Below, piece after piece: positions 1 through 6,744 of a DNA stretch of 9,452 nt. The notes beneath the pieces were generated by a model, which did no database searches, was not told the DNA's origin, and saw only the letters and a program-made list of their open reading frames with translations. The DNA is taken from assembly GCA_024639035.1 (NCBI GenBank), contig JAHEJE010000097.1, forward strand, positions 1 through 9,452. The letters run 5' to 3'. Source of the stretch: Alphaproteobacteria bacterium. Its GTDB lineage: Bacteria; Pseudomonadota; Alphaproteobacteria; Rhizobiales; Aestuariivirgaceae. The first letter of the stretch is position 1. Each line of letters opens with the position of its first letter. Both the position numbers and the translations under genes were made by a program.

Positions 1-915
1 GCGACCCTGGCGGCCGGCGGCAACATGTGGCGGCGGGCTCCGTTCGAGCCGTTGCTGCTGGACATCACCCACATCGAGCCGTGCTTTGCCTATCGCCACC
101 GGGCAGAGGGCGAAGACGAAGCGGCCTACGGCGTGCGGGCGGCCGATGCCCTTGCGGCGGAAATCGAGCGCGTGGGGCCGGACACGGTGATGGGGTTCAT
201 TGCCGAACCGGTGGTTGGCGCCACGCTGGGCGCGGTGCCGGCGGTCGAAGGATACTTCAGGCGCATCCGCGAGATTTGCGACCGCTATGGCATTCTGCTG
301 ATCCTCGATGAAGTGATGTGCGGCATGGGACGCACCGGCAGTCTGTTCACCGCGGCGCAGGAAGGCGTGCGGCCCGACATCGTCACCATCGCCAAGGGGT
401 TGGGCGGCGGTTATCAGCCGATCGGTGCGATGCTGTGCTCGCGCGACATCTATGAGGCGATTGAGGGCGGGTCCGGGTTTTTCCAGCACGGCCATACCTA
501 CATCGGCCACCCGACTGCCGCGGCCGCCGGCCATGCGGTGGTCTCGGCCATCCTGGACCGGGGCCTGCTGGAGCGGGTGACCCGGATGGGCGCGCGCCTG
601 GACGAAGCGTTGCATCAGCACTTCGGACAGCACCCGTTCGTCGGCGACATTCGCGGGCGCGGACTGTTCCGCGGCATTGAGCTGGTTCGGGACAGGGACA
701 GCAAGACGCCATTCGATCCAAACCTTAAGGTGCACGCGAAGCTGAAAAAGGCGGCCTTCGAGGCCGGCCTGATCTGCTATCCGATGGGCGGCACGGTGGA
801 TGGCAAGAGCGGCGACCACGTGCTGCTGGCGCCGCCCTTCATCATAGAGGACAGCCAGATTGACGAGCTGACCACAAAACTCTCAACGGCCATCGCCGCC
901 GCCACCGCGAGCTAG
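1..915 (+). CDS. Class III PLP-dependent aminotransferase, 3' part (start outside window)
   Basis: The reading frame is open from base 1, ahead of the first in-frame ATG at 25, and the residues before that ATG (ATLAAGGN) fit the family, so the gene is cut by the window edge. The visible 304 residues are the C-terminal two thirds or so of a protein that is usually about 420-460 residues long. Family marks, numbered from base 1: the cofactor-binding Asp in LLILDEVMCGMGRTG (Asp103), the Schiff-base lysine in TIAKGLGGGYQP (Lys132, codon 394-396), the HGHTYIGHP segment (~residues 163-170), and the C-terminal RGRGLFRGIEL and GDHVLLAPPF motifs. Members move an amino group from an amino acid or omega-amine to a keto acid in the cytoplasm; the substrate cannot be told from sequence. 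It lies 87 bp upstream of an amino acid-type ABC importer on the same strand, which suggests a shared catabolic role. Family call is secure; substrate is unknown. Confidence 0.93.
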   Translation, partial: ATLAAGGNMWRRAPFEPLLLDITHIEPCFAYRHRAEGEDEAAYGVRAADALAAEIERVGPDTVMGFIAEPVVGATLGAVPAVEGYFRRIREICDRYGILLILDEVMCGMGRTGSLFTAAQEGVRPDIVTIAKGLGGGYQPIGAMLCSRDIYEAIEGGSGFFQHGHTYIGHPTAAAAGHAVVSAILDRGLLERVTRMGARLDEALHQHFGQHPFVGDIRGRGLFRGIELVRDRDSKTPFDPNLKVHAKLKKAAFEAGLICYPMGGTVDGKSGDHVLLAPPFIIEDSQIDELTTKLSTAIAAATAS

Positions 916-940
916 GCGCCCATTGCGCGCAAGCGACCTC

Positions 941-968
941 TTGTGGACCCGCTCCCAAATGACATAGT
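941..968 (+). promoter_or_regulatory. Weak candidate promoter ahead of the ABC importer operon
   Basis: The 87-bp gap between the aminotransferase and the binding-protein gene holds TTGTGG (941-946) and, 16 bases on, CATAGT (963-968), a 3/6 and a 4/6 match to the sigma-70 -35 and -10 boxes. This is a modest match in a short AT-richer patch and could be chance; read-through from the aminotransferase gene is an equally good explanation for transcription of the importer. No clear operator or terminator is seen in this gap. Confidence 0.2.
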
Positions 969-1002
969 CTTTCCATCTCAATAGCTAGAGGGAGGAAAAA
1001 CC

Positions 1003-1848
1003 ATGATCAAAAAACTATTGGCCACCGCTACCGCCGTGGCCGCACTGTCGGCTGCAGCGGCTACGGCAGATGCGGCGCAGTGCGCGAACACCGTGTGGAA
1101 CAAGGTGATGCAGCGCGGCAAAGTGATCGTCGGTGTGAAGGCCGACTACAAGCCGTGGGGCTTCCGCGATCCGTCCGGCAACATCGTCGGTATGGAAGTC
1201 GACATGGCCAGGGAAATGGCCGATGCGATGGGCGTCGAGCTTGAACTGGTTGCGGTACAGTCTTCGAACCGCATGCAGTTTCTCGAACAAGGCAAGGTCG
1301 ACATGTTCATTGCAACCATGTCCGACCGGCCGGACCGTCGAAAGCTCGTCGGCATCCCCGGCCCGAATTACTACACCTCGGGCACCAACGTGATGGCGCC
1401 CAAGGCCGTCGGCCTGAAGAAGTGGGAAGACCTGCAGGGCAAGCCGGTGTGCGGCAAGCAGGGCGCGTTCTACAACAAGATTGTCACCGACCGCTATGGC
1501 GTCCAGATCGTTGCGTTTACCGGTAACGCCGAGGCCAAGCAGGCCTTGCGCGACAAGAAGTGCGTTGCCTGGGTCTATGACGATTCATCGATCATGTCGG
1601 ATCTGTCGTCGGGTAGCTATGACGACTACGAAATGCCGCTGAACTCCGAAGACGACACGCCATGGGGTCTGGCGGTGCCGATCGACGAGAAGAATTGCAT
1701 CTTCGGCAACTTCATGTCCGGCCTGCAATACAACTGGCTGTCGTCCGGCAAGCTGATCGAGTTGGAGCGCAAATGGGGCATCCAACCAACCCAGTTCCTG
1801 GCCAACCAGAAACAACGTTTCAAAGACTGGATTGAAGGCAAGCAGTAA
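1003..1848 (+). CDS. Polar amino acid-type ABC importer, periplasmic substrate-binding protein
   Basis: This 281-residue protein is the solute receptor of the importer encoded just downstream. The start is well set: GGAGG at 991-995 lies 7 nt before the ATG. Residues 1-25 form a Sec signal peptide (basic MIKK, Ala-rich core, probable cleavage after ADA), so the mature protein is periplasmic. The rest matches the bacterial family 3 solute-binding fold: lobe 1 opens with VIVGVKADYKPWGF (41-54) and continues with GNIVGMEVDMAREMADAMG; the MSDRPDRR segment (~106-113) stands where family members have the ligand carboxylate-binding arginine, and VYDDSS (~191-196) stands where an acidic residue contacts the amino group. 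Those two roles are inferred by position. Four cysteines (27, 150, 187, 232) in an exported protein might form disulfides. Length is normal for the family. The ligand is probably an amino acid or related compound, but its identity is not readable. Confidence 0.93.
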   Translation: MIKKLLATATAVAALSAAAATADAAQCANTVWNKVMQRGKVIVGVKADYKPWGFRDPSGNIVGMEVDMAREMADAMGVELELVAVQSSNRMQFLEQGKVDMFIATMSDRPDRRKLVGIPGPNYYTSGTNVMAPKAVGLKKWEDLQGKPVCGKQGAFYNKIVTDRYGVQIVAFTGNAEAKQALRDKKCVAWVYDDSSIMSDLSSGSYDDYEMPLNSEDDTPWGLAVPIDEKNCIFGNFMSGLQYNWLSSGKLIELERKWGIQPTQFLANQKQRFKDWIEGKQ

Positions 1849-1864
1849 CCTCAACACACTGCTG

Positions 1865-1897
1865 AAACGCCGCGCCTGCAACCGGGCGCGGCGTTTT
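1865..1897 (+). terminator. Intercistronic hairpin, likely partial terminator / mRNA 3'-end stabiliser
   Basis: A perfect 12-bp inverted repeat, AAACGCCGCGCC at 1865-1876 and GGCGCGGCGTTT at 1885-1896, encloses an 8-nt loop and ends in TTTT (1894-1897). It begins 16 bases after the stop codon of the binding-protein gene and ends 27 bases before the first permease start. The stem is GC-rich and the T run is short, so it is more likely a leaky terminator or an RNase barrier than a full stop. Such hairpins are known to let binding proteins be made in excess of their membrane partners; that role here is inferred. Confidence 0.7.
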
Positions 1898-1924
1898 CAA
1901 CCCATCTCGCAAGGGGCTTGAGGC

Positions 1925-2683
1925 ATGCTGGAGGCCTTTCAACTGTTCTTTCGGGAACTGGCCGAGACCTATCCGAAGTGGAATTTCATCTTCTTCTACG
2001 ATGCCGGGCAATGGGCGCGGGTCGTCAGCGGGCTTTGGGTGACGATCAAGCTGTCGGTGATCTGCGTGATTCTCAGCGTGGTCATCGGCGTCGTCGGGGC
2101 CTGGCTGCAGGGCTCACCACTGAAACTGCTTCGGTTGGTGGTGCAGGGCTATATCCAGTTCTTCCGCAATACACCGCCACTGATCCAGCTGCTGTTCTTC
2201 TATTTCGCCCTCGGCCAGTTCACGCCGACGGTGACATCGGCCGACGGCTGGACGGTCGAGCCGATCATTTCGAATGTCGGCTGGGCGATCATCTCGCTGT
2301 CGTTCTTTGCCGGCGCCTTCAACGTGGAGATCTTCCGGGCCGGCATCGAAGCGGTCCCCGACTCGACCCAGGAGGCCGCCGAGGCGCTGGGGATGAATCG
2401 GCTGCAAATCTACATCTATGTGGTGCTGCCGCTGGCCTTCCGGGTCAGCCTGCCGGCGCTCAACAACAACCTGGTCAATCTGGTGAAAACGACGACGCAG
2501 GCCCTGGCGATCGCGGTGCCGGAACTGCTCTACCAGATGGTGTCGATCTACAACGACTATTCCACGGCGCAGAATGCCTGCATGGTGTTCCTGTTCTTTG
2601 CCTACATCGGGCTTGTCGGCATTCTGGTGATGGGCATGAACAAGTGGGAACGGGTCATGCGCATTCCGGGGTACGGCTCATGA
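1925..2683 (+). CDS. Polar amino acid-type ABC importer, inner-membrane permease 1
   Basis: A 252-residue HisM/GlnP-type permease that forms half of the transmembrane channel. The start is supported by AAGGGG at 1911-1916, 8 nt upstream of the ATG. Hydrophobic segments are seen at roughly residues 38-60, 85-98, 118-137, 180-200 and 220-238. The family motif FFRNTPPLIQLLFFYF lies at 79-94, and the cytoplasmic EAA loop that docks on the ATPase, EAAEALGMNRLQ followed by LPLAF, spans about 150-172 with the usual conserved glycine present (Gly156). Its last codon overlaps the start of the second permease gene (ATGA), a sign of translational coupling and of a heterodimeric channel. Length is a little above typical (about 220-240 residues) because of a hydrophilic N-terminal stretch. 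Family assignment is firm. Confidence 0.93.
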   Translation: MLEAFQLFFRELAETYPKWNFIFFYDAGQWARVVSGLWVTIKLSVICVILSVVIGVVGAWLQGSPLKLLRLVVQGYIQFFRNTPPLIQLLFFYFALGQFTPTVTSADGWTVEPIISNVGWAIISLSFFAGAFNVEIFRAGIEAVPDSTQEAAEALGMNRLQIYIYVVLPLAFRVSLPALNNNLVNLVKTTTQALAIAVPELLYQMVSIYNDYSTAQNACMVFLFFAYIGLVGILVMGMNKWERVMRIPGYGS

Positions 2684-3582
2684 GCGGGCGCGATACTGCC
2701 GGCGGTAGGTACAACAGCCTGTACGGTTCGACCGGATTTGCGGTGTTGCATCCCTACGCGCCAAGCGCGACCGGCGGCGACGGGCTGAAGTTCAGCCGCT
2801 GGTTGGCTGACCTGCCGGCCTGGACCTTACCTGCCCTGTTCGCTCTGGCGCTGCTGTGGCCGTCGGTCGCCTATGCCCAATCGAATTACACCACGACCAT
2901 GGCATTCGACGCGCTGTGGCGCTGGCTGCCGTTTCTGGTCGGCAAGGGCTTCGTGCTCAACCTGATCATTTCGCTTGCAACCATGGCGATCGGAACCATC
3001 GCCGGCGTTCTGCTGGGGCTTTGGCAGATATCGCAGATCACGGCGGTCCGACGGTTTGCCTGGTTCATGACGCAACTGTTCCGCAACTCGCCGTGGCTGG
3101 TGCTGCTGTTCATCGTCATGCTGATGTTTCCGTTCGAGATCACCGTCGGCGGTCTGGTCATCCCGATACCGGACTGGATGAAGGCGGTGTTCGGGCTGTC
3201 GCTGCCGATCATGGCCAATATCTCCGAGATCGTCAGGGGGGCCATTGCATCGGTGCCGACGGGACAGTGGGAAGCCGCCGAGTCGTTGGCCTACAGCCGC
3301 CAGCAGACCCTGTGGCGGATCATCCTGCCGCAATGCTTCAAGCGCATGATCCCACCGTGGATGAACTGGTACGCGATCCTGACCATGGCCACGCCGCTGG
3401 TGTCTCTGCTCGGGGTTGAGGAAATCGTCACCCTGTCGCGCCAGGCCATGGAGGCCGAGGACAATCACCCGGAGTTGCTGATGCCGTTCTTCGGCTTCTG
3501 CCTGGTGATCTTCTTTGCCTATTGCTACCCGATCGCCCGGTTCACGATCCGCCTTGAGCGCAAGTTCGCGGTGAAACTGTAA
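2680..3582 (+). CDS. Polar amino acid-type ABC importer, inner-membrane permease 2 with extended N-terminus
   Basis: A 300-residue permease of the same family as permease 1 and its presumed channel partner. The ATG at 2680 is chosen because it overlaps the preceding stop as ATGA; only a weak GGGG (2668-2671) stands upstream. The conserved permease core begins near residue 85 (FLVGKGFVLNLIISLATMAI), with FRNSPWLVLLFIVM at 134-147 and the ATPase-docking EAA loop at about 198-218 (EAAESLAYSRQQ, then ILPQ). Two oddities. The first ~80 residues are extra: a polar 47-residue leader, then a hydrophobic segment (50-66) ending in AYAQS that resembles a signal-peptide cleavage site. Also, the EAA loop has Ala204 where the family's conserved glycine normally sits, unlike permease 1. 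A start further in (Met74) is possible but lacks the coupling overlap. Family call is firm; exact start is less sure. Confidence 0.9.
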   Translation: MSGRDTAGGRYNSLYGSTGFAVLHPYAPSATGGDGLKFSRWLADLPAWTLPALFALALLWPSVAYAQSNYTTTMAFDALWRWLPFLVGKGFVLNLIISLATMAIGTIAGVLLGLWQISQITAVRRFAWFMTQLFRNSPWLVLLFIVMLMFPFEITVGGLVIPIPDWMKAVFGLSLPIMANISEIVRGAIASVPTGQWEAAESLAYSRQQTLWRIILPQCFKRMIPPWMNWYAILTMATPLVSLLGVEEIVTLSRQAMEAEDNHPELLMPFFGFCLVIFFAYCYPIARFTIRLERKFAVKL

Positions 3583-3597
3583 CCCCAGGAGGACCCC

Positions 3598-4353
3598 ATG
3601 GAGCAACAGACCTGGACACCGGATCAGCCGATCGTCTCGATCCGTGATGTGCACAAGTCGTTTGGCGACCTGGAGGTCCTGAAAGGCGTCTCGCTGGACG
3701 TGATGAAAGGCGAGGTGATCTGCATCATCGGGCCTTCCGGCTCGGGCAAGTCGACGCTGATCCGCTGCATCAACGCGCTCAACGACATCCAGGCCGGCTC
3801 GATCACGGTGGAGGGCCAGGAGGTGCACGCGGCCAAGCTCGACAAGCTGGCGCTGCGCCAGAAGGTCGGCATGGTGTTTCAGCAGTACAACCTGTTTCCG
3901 CACAAGACGGCGCTGGAGAACATCATGATGGCACCCGTGCTGGTGCTCAAGGAGGCCAAGGATGTCGTTGAGAAGCGAGCCCGCGCCCTGGTCAAGAAGG
4001 TGCGGCTGGAGGGCAAGGAGGACAGCTATCCGGGCGAGTTGTCCGGCGGCCAGCAGCAGCGTGTGGCGATTGCCCGTTCGCTGGCGATGCAGCCGGATGT
4101 CATGCTGTTCGACGAGGTGACGGCGGCGCTCGACCCGGAGACGGTCAAGGAGGTTCTGGTGACCATAAAGGACCTGGCGGCCGAGGGCATGACCTGCATT
4201 CTGGTCACGCACGAGATGGGGTTTGCCCGCGAAATCGCCGACCATATCTACTTCACCGACCGCGGGGTGATCGTCGAGCACGGGCCGCCGGCAACCTTTT
4301 TCAAGAGCGCCAAGGATCCGCGCACCAAGGAGTTTCTCAGCCAGATACTTTGA
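3598..4353 (+). CDS. Polar amino acid-type ABC importer, ATP-binding subunit
   Basis: A 251-residue cytoplasmic ATPase that powers the two permeases. The start has a strong ribosome binding site, AGGAGG at 3587-3592, 5 nt before the ATG. All catalytic motifs are intact: Walker A GPSGSGKST (45-53), Q-loop VFQQYNLFPH (93-102), ABC signature LSGGQQQRVAIARSLA (148-163), Walker B MLFDEV (169-174, catalytic Glu173), D-loop ALDPE (177-181) and switch histidine in LVTHEMGFA (His205). The combination of FQQYNLFPH, RSLAMQPDVMLFDE and THEMGFAREIAD is typical of the GlnQ/HisP-type polar amino acid branch; the Val after the Walker B Glu, in place of Pro, is a common variant there. The gene follows permease 2 after 15 bases and closes the binding protein-permease-permease-ATPase operon. 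No second ATPase is present, so it should act as a homodimer. Confidence 0.96.
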   Translation: MEQQTWTPDQPIVSIRDVHKSFGDLEVLKGVSLDVMKGEVICIIGPSGSGKSTLIRCINALNDIQAGSITVEGQEVHAAKLDKLALRQKVGMVFQQYNLFPHKTALENIMMAPVLVLKEAKDVVEKRARALVKKVRLEGKEDSYPGELSGGQQQRVAIARSLAMQPDVMLFDEVTAALDPETVKEVLVTIKDLAAEGMTCILVTHEMGFAREIADHIYFTDRGVIVEHGPPATFFKSAKDPRTKEFLSQIL

Positions 4354-4372
4354 AGCGCAGGCCACTGCGATA

Positions 4373-4401
4373 CTGGCCAGAACTGTGGCGGTCTCTATAA
4401 T
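4373..4401 (+). promoter_or_regulatory. Candidate sigma-70-type promoter for the adenylate cyclase gene
   Basis: The 113-bp gap between the ATPase stop and the cyclase start contains a perfect -10 consensus TATAAT at 4396-4401. With a 17-bp spacer the -35 would be CTGGCC (4373-4378), only a 3/6 match. Perfect TATAAT is rare by chance in DNA this GC-rich, so an independent start of transcription is plausible, giving a leader of about 60 nt. The TTGACA at 4432-4437 in the same gap has no matching -10 at proper spacing. No terminator hairpin is evident in the gap, so read-through from the importer operon remains possible. Confidence 0.4.
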
Positions 4402-4466
4402 ATGGCGGAGGGCAGATCAGGGACCCGGCGATTGACACAGTTTGAGCAACACTTCAGCAGGCACCA

Positions 4467-6698
4467 ATGCTCGCCGCATTAAAGGGCGCATTTGTGCGTA
4501 TCTTTACCATGGGGTTCGGGCGCCTGGCCGGCCTGGCGATGCTCGCGGTGTTCATATTCCTGCGGGCCTGGGATCCGCTGCCGGTGGAACTGTTCCGGCT
4601 CAAATCGTTCGATATCCTGCAGACGCTCAAGCCGCGCCAAGAAACCCTGCGTGCGGTGATCATCGTCGACATCGACGAAGACAGCATGGAGGAGTACGGC
4701 CAGTGGCCTTGGCCGAGAACCCGGCTGGCCGACGTGGTGCGCAGTATTCACAAGCAAGGTGGTGTTGTCGCCGGGTTCGATATCCTGTTTCCGGAACATG
4801 ATCGGCTTTCGCCCAGCCGGCTGGCGGAACACTGGCCGGGAATAGATCTGTCGACCCGGCGCTCGCTGGAAGCCCTGCTGTCGAACGACCAGGTGTTCGC
4901 CAAGGCCATTTCGCGCGGGCGTGTGGTGCTCGGGCAGTCGGGCCTCAACGAGGAAACCTCGGTTGCCCTGAAGAAATACAAAGGGGAAGCGGCGTTTGCT
5001 TATCTGGGCGGCGATGCCAAAGAATTCCTGCTCAAGTTTCCCGGCCTGCTGGCCAACATTCCGGTGCTGGAAGAGGCCGCGCACGGCCATGGCCTGGTCA
5101 CCATCCGCCCGGCGTTCGATGGCGTCGTGCGGCGCATCCCGTCAGCGATGATTGCCCAAGGCAAGGTGTTTCCGTCGTTCTCGCTGGAGCTGATCAGGGT
5201 GGCAACGGGCCAATCGACGTTGCTGCTCAAGCGCGATGAAGCCGGGATCACATCGGTTGTGCTGGCCGGTTCGGAAATCCCGACCGACCGCAATGGGCAA
5301 ATCTGGGTGCACTTTGCGCGGTCCGACCCGACGCGCTTCATCTCGGTCAGCGATCTTTTGGCCGACAACGTGCCCAAGGACTTCTTGAAGGGCAAGATCG
5401 TGCTGGTGGGAACGTCGGCGGTCGGATTGCACGACCTCAAGGCAACACCGCTGCAAAGCGCGGTGCCGGGGGTCGAACTGCACGCCCAGCTCATCGAATC
5501 GATCTTGACCAACACAATTTTGATCCGCCCGCACTACGCCATCGGCGTCGAGGTGCTGCTGATGTTCTTCGTCGGCCTGGCGATCGTCATCCTGGTGCCG
5601 ATGCTCGGCGCGCTTCCGGTGCTGATTACCGGCGCAATCATGGCGGCGGTGCTGTCTGCAGGCTCGTGGTATCTGTTCGACCAGAAACGCATCCTGATCG
5701 ATGTCGTGCTGCCGTTGACATCGAGTTTTGCGATCTTCTTCGTTCTCACTTTCATCAACTATTTCCGCGAGGAGTTGCAGCGCAACACCATCAGGGGGGC
5801 ATTCGGGCAATACCTGTCGCCGGCGCTGGTTCAGCAACTGACCAGCAATCCGGACATGCTGGTGCTGGGCGGCGAGACCCGCGAGGTCACGCTGATGTTC
5901 TCCGATGTGCGCCAGTTCACGGCGATTTCGGAGACCTACAAGGACGATCCCCAGGGCCTGACCCGGCTGATGAACCGGTTCCTGACGCCGCTGTCCGACC
6001 TCATCATGGAGAACATGGGGACAATCGACAAGTATATGGGCGACGCCATCATGGCGTTCTGGAACGCACCGCTCGAGGACCCGCAACATGCCGGCAATGC
6101 CTGCTCAGCCGCGCTCGAGATGGTCAAGAGCCTGCAGGAACTGAACGTCGACCTTGAACGTGAGGCCAAGGAGGCGGGGCGCGATTTCATTCCGCTGAAG
6201 GCCGGTATCGGCATCAACACCGGTGTCTGCCTTGTCGGCAATCTCGGCTCGACCCGGCGCTTCAACTATTCCGCACTTGGCGATGCGGTCAATCTCGCCT
6301 CGCGCATCGAAGGCCTGACCAAGCAGTACCGGATGTCGATCCTGACCGGCGAGGACACGGTGCGGCTGGCACCCGATCATGCCTTCGTCGAGGTCGACAT
6401 GATCCGGGTCGTCGGCAAGCAGATCCCGCAGCGCATCTATGCCCTGCTCGGCGGGCCCGATCTGGGCGGCAATCCGAACTTTCAGCGCTTCGCCAAACAG
6501 CATCACGAGGCTCTGGGAAGCTACCGGGCGATGGATTGGGCGGAAGCCGGCCGGACCCTTGCCGCGGCCGAACAGGATCTGCCGGCCGGCATCGACCTTA
6601 CCGGGCTGTACGATTTGTACCGCGAGCGCATAAGGGAATTTCAGGCATCGTCACCGCCGAGAGACTGGGATGGCGTCTATGTGGCCAAGAGCAAGTAG
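4467..6698 (+). CDS. CHASE2-domain class III adenylate cyclase (membrane-bound)
   Basis: A 743-residue membrane sensor enzyme that should convert ATP to cAMP. Order of parts: one N-terminal membrane helix (~18-35); a CHASE2 sensor outside the membrane (~40-350), recognisable from VIIVDIDEDSMEEYGQWPWPR, GVVAGFDILFPE and GKIVLVGTSAVGLHD; three membrane helices (~358-377, 381-402, 411-431); then a cytoplasmic catalytic domain (~468-660). Catalytic residues are present: metal-binding Asp480 (MFSDVRQFT) and Asp526 (KYMGDAIMAFW), substrate lysine Lys522, and Asn609/Arg613 (NLASR). The position that often holds Asp in adenylate cyclases is Ser602 (NYSALGDAVN), as expected for the class IIIb Thr/Ser subtype. 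The tail (661-743), with AYRxxDW-like and PPRDWDGVYV motifs, is common in bacterial members. The start lacks a strong Shine-Dalgarno; Met15 is a less likely alternative. The signal sensed is unknown. Adenylate rather than guanylate specificity is inferred from Lys522/Ser602. Confidence 0.93.
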   Translation: MLAALKGAFVRIFTMGFGRLAGLAMLAVFIFLRAWDPLPVELFRLKSFDILQTLKPRQETLRAVIIVDIDEDSMEEYGQWPWPRTRLADVVRSIHKQGGVVAGFDILFPEHDRLSPSRLAEHWPGIDLSTRRSLEALLSNDQVFAKAISRGRVVLGQSGLNEETSVALKKYKGEAAFAYLGGDAKEFLLKFPGLLANIPVLEEAAHGHGLVTIRPAFDGVVRRIPSAMIAQGKVFPSFSLELIRVATGQSTLLLKRDEAGITSVVLAGSEIPTDRNGQIWVHFARSDPTRFISVSDLLADNVPKDFLKGKIVLVGTSAVGLHDLKATPLQSAVPGVELHAQLIESILTNTILIRPHYAIGVEVLLMFFVGLAIVILVPMLGALPVLITGAIMAAVLSAGSWYLFDQKRILIDVVLPLTSSFAIFFVLTFINYFREELQRNTIRGAFGQYLSPALVQQLTSNPDMLVLGGETREVTLMFSDVRQFTAISETYKDDPQGLTRLMNRFLTPLSDLIMENMGTIDKYMGDAIMAFWNAPLEDPQHAGNACSAALEMVKSLQELNVDLEREAKEAGRDFIPLKAGIGINTGVCLVGNLGSTRRFNYSALGDAVNLASRIEGLTKQYRMSILTGEDTVRLAPDHAFVEVDMIRVVGKQIPQRIYALLGGPDLGGNPNFQRFAKQHHEALGSYRAMDWAEAGRTLAAAEQDLPAGIDLTGLYDLYRERIREFQASSPPRDWDGVYVAKSK

Positions 6699-6705
6699 CC
6701 CAGGG

Positions 6706-6744
6706 ATTGGTGCGCCCGACAGACATCTTGCCGGCGAAACCAAT
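6706..6744. terminator. Hairpin between convergent genes, possible bidirectional terminator
   Basis: Only 46 bases separate the stop of the cyclase gene from the stop of the convergent secreted-protein gene. They contain ATTGGT (6706-6711) with CGCC (6713-6716), which can pair with GGCG (6733-6736) and ACCAAT (6739-6744): ten pairs with a small internal bulge and a 16-nt loop. No T run follows on either strand, so an intrinsic terminator is uncertain; position between converging genes is the main support. Confidence 0.3.

Noticed and set aside
1918..2679. In-frame extension of permease 2 upstream to 1918 (554 codons in all)
   Set aside because: This part overlaps permease 1 entirely in another frame and its translation is Arg/Gly-rich with no family similarity. 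The ATGA overlap at 2680-2683 is the natural start.
2827..4365. 512-codon open frame on the - strand across permease 2 and the ATPase
   Set aside because: The translation is His/Arg/Gln-rich without motifs, typical of the antisense shadow of GC-rich genes; the + strand genes carry intact family motifs throughout.
4432..4437. TTGACA as a -35 box close to the cyclase start
   Set aside because: No -10-like hexamer occurs 16-18 bases downstream (the region there reads as CAGCAG), so it is unlikely to be a promoter by itself.
5142..6089. 315-codon open frame on the - strand inside the cyclase gene
   Set aside because: It lies antisense to the CHASE2/cyclase coding sequence, with low-complexity His/Arg/Gln content and no motif.
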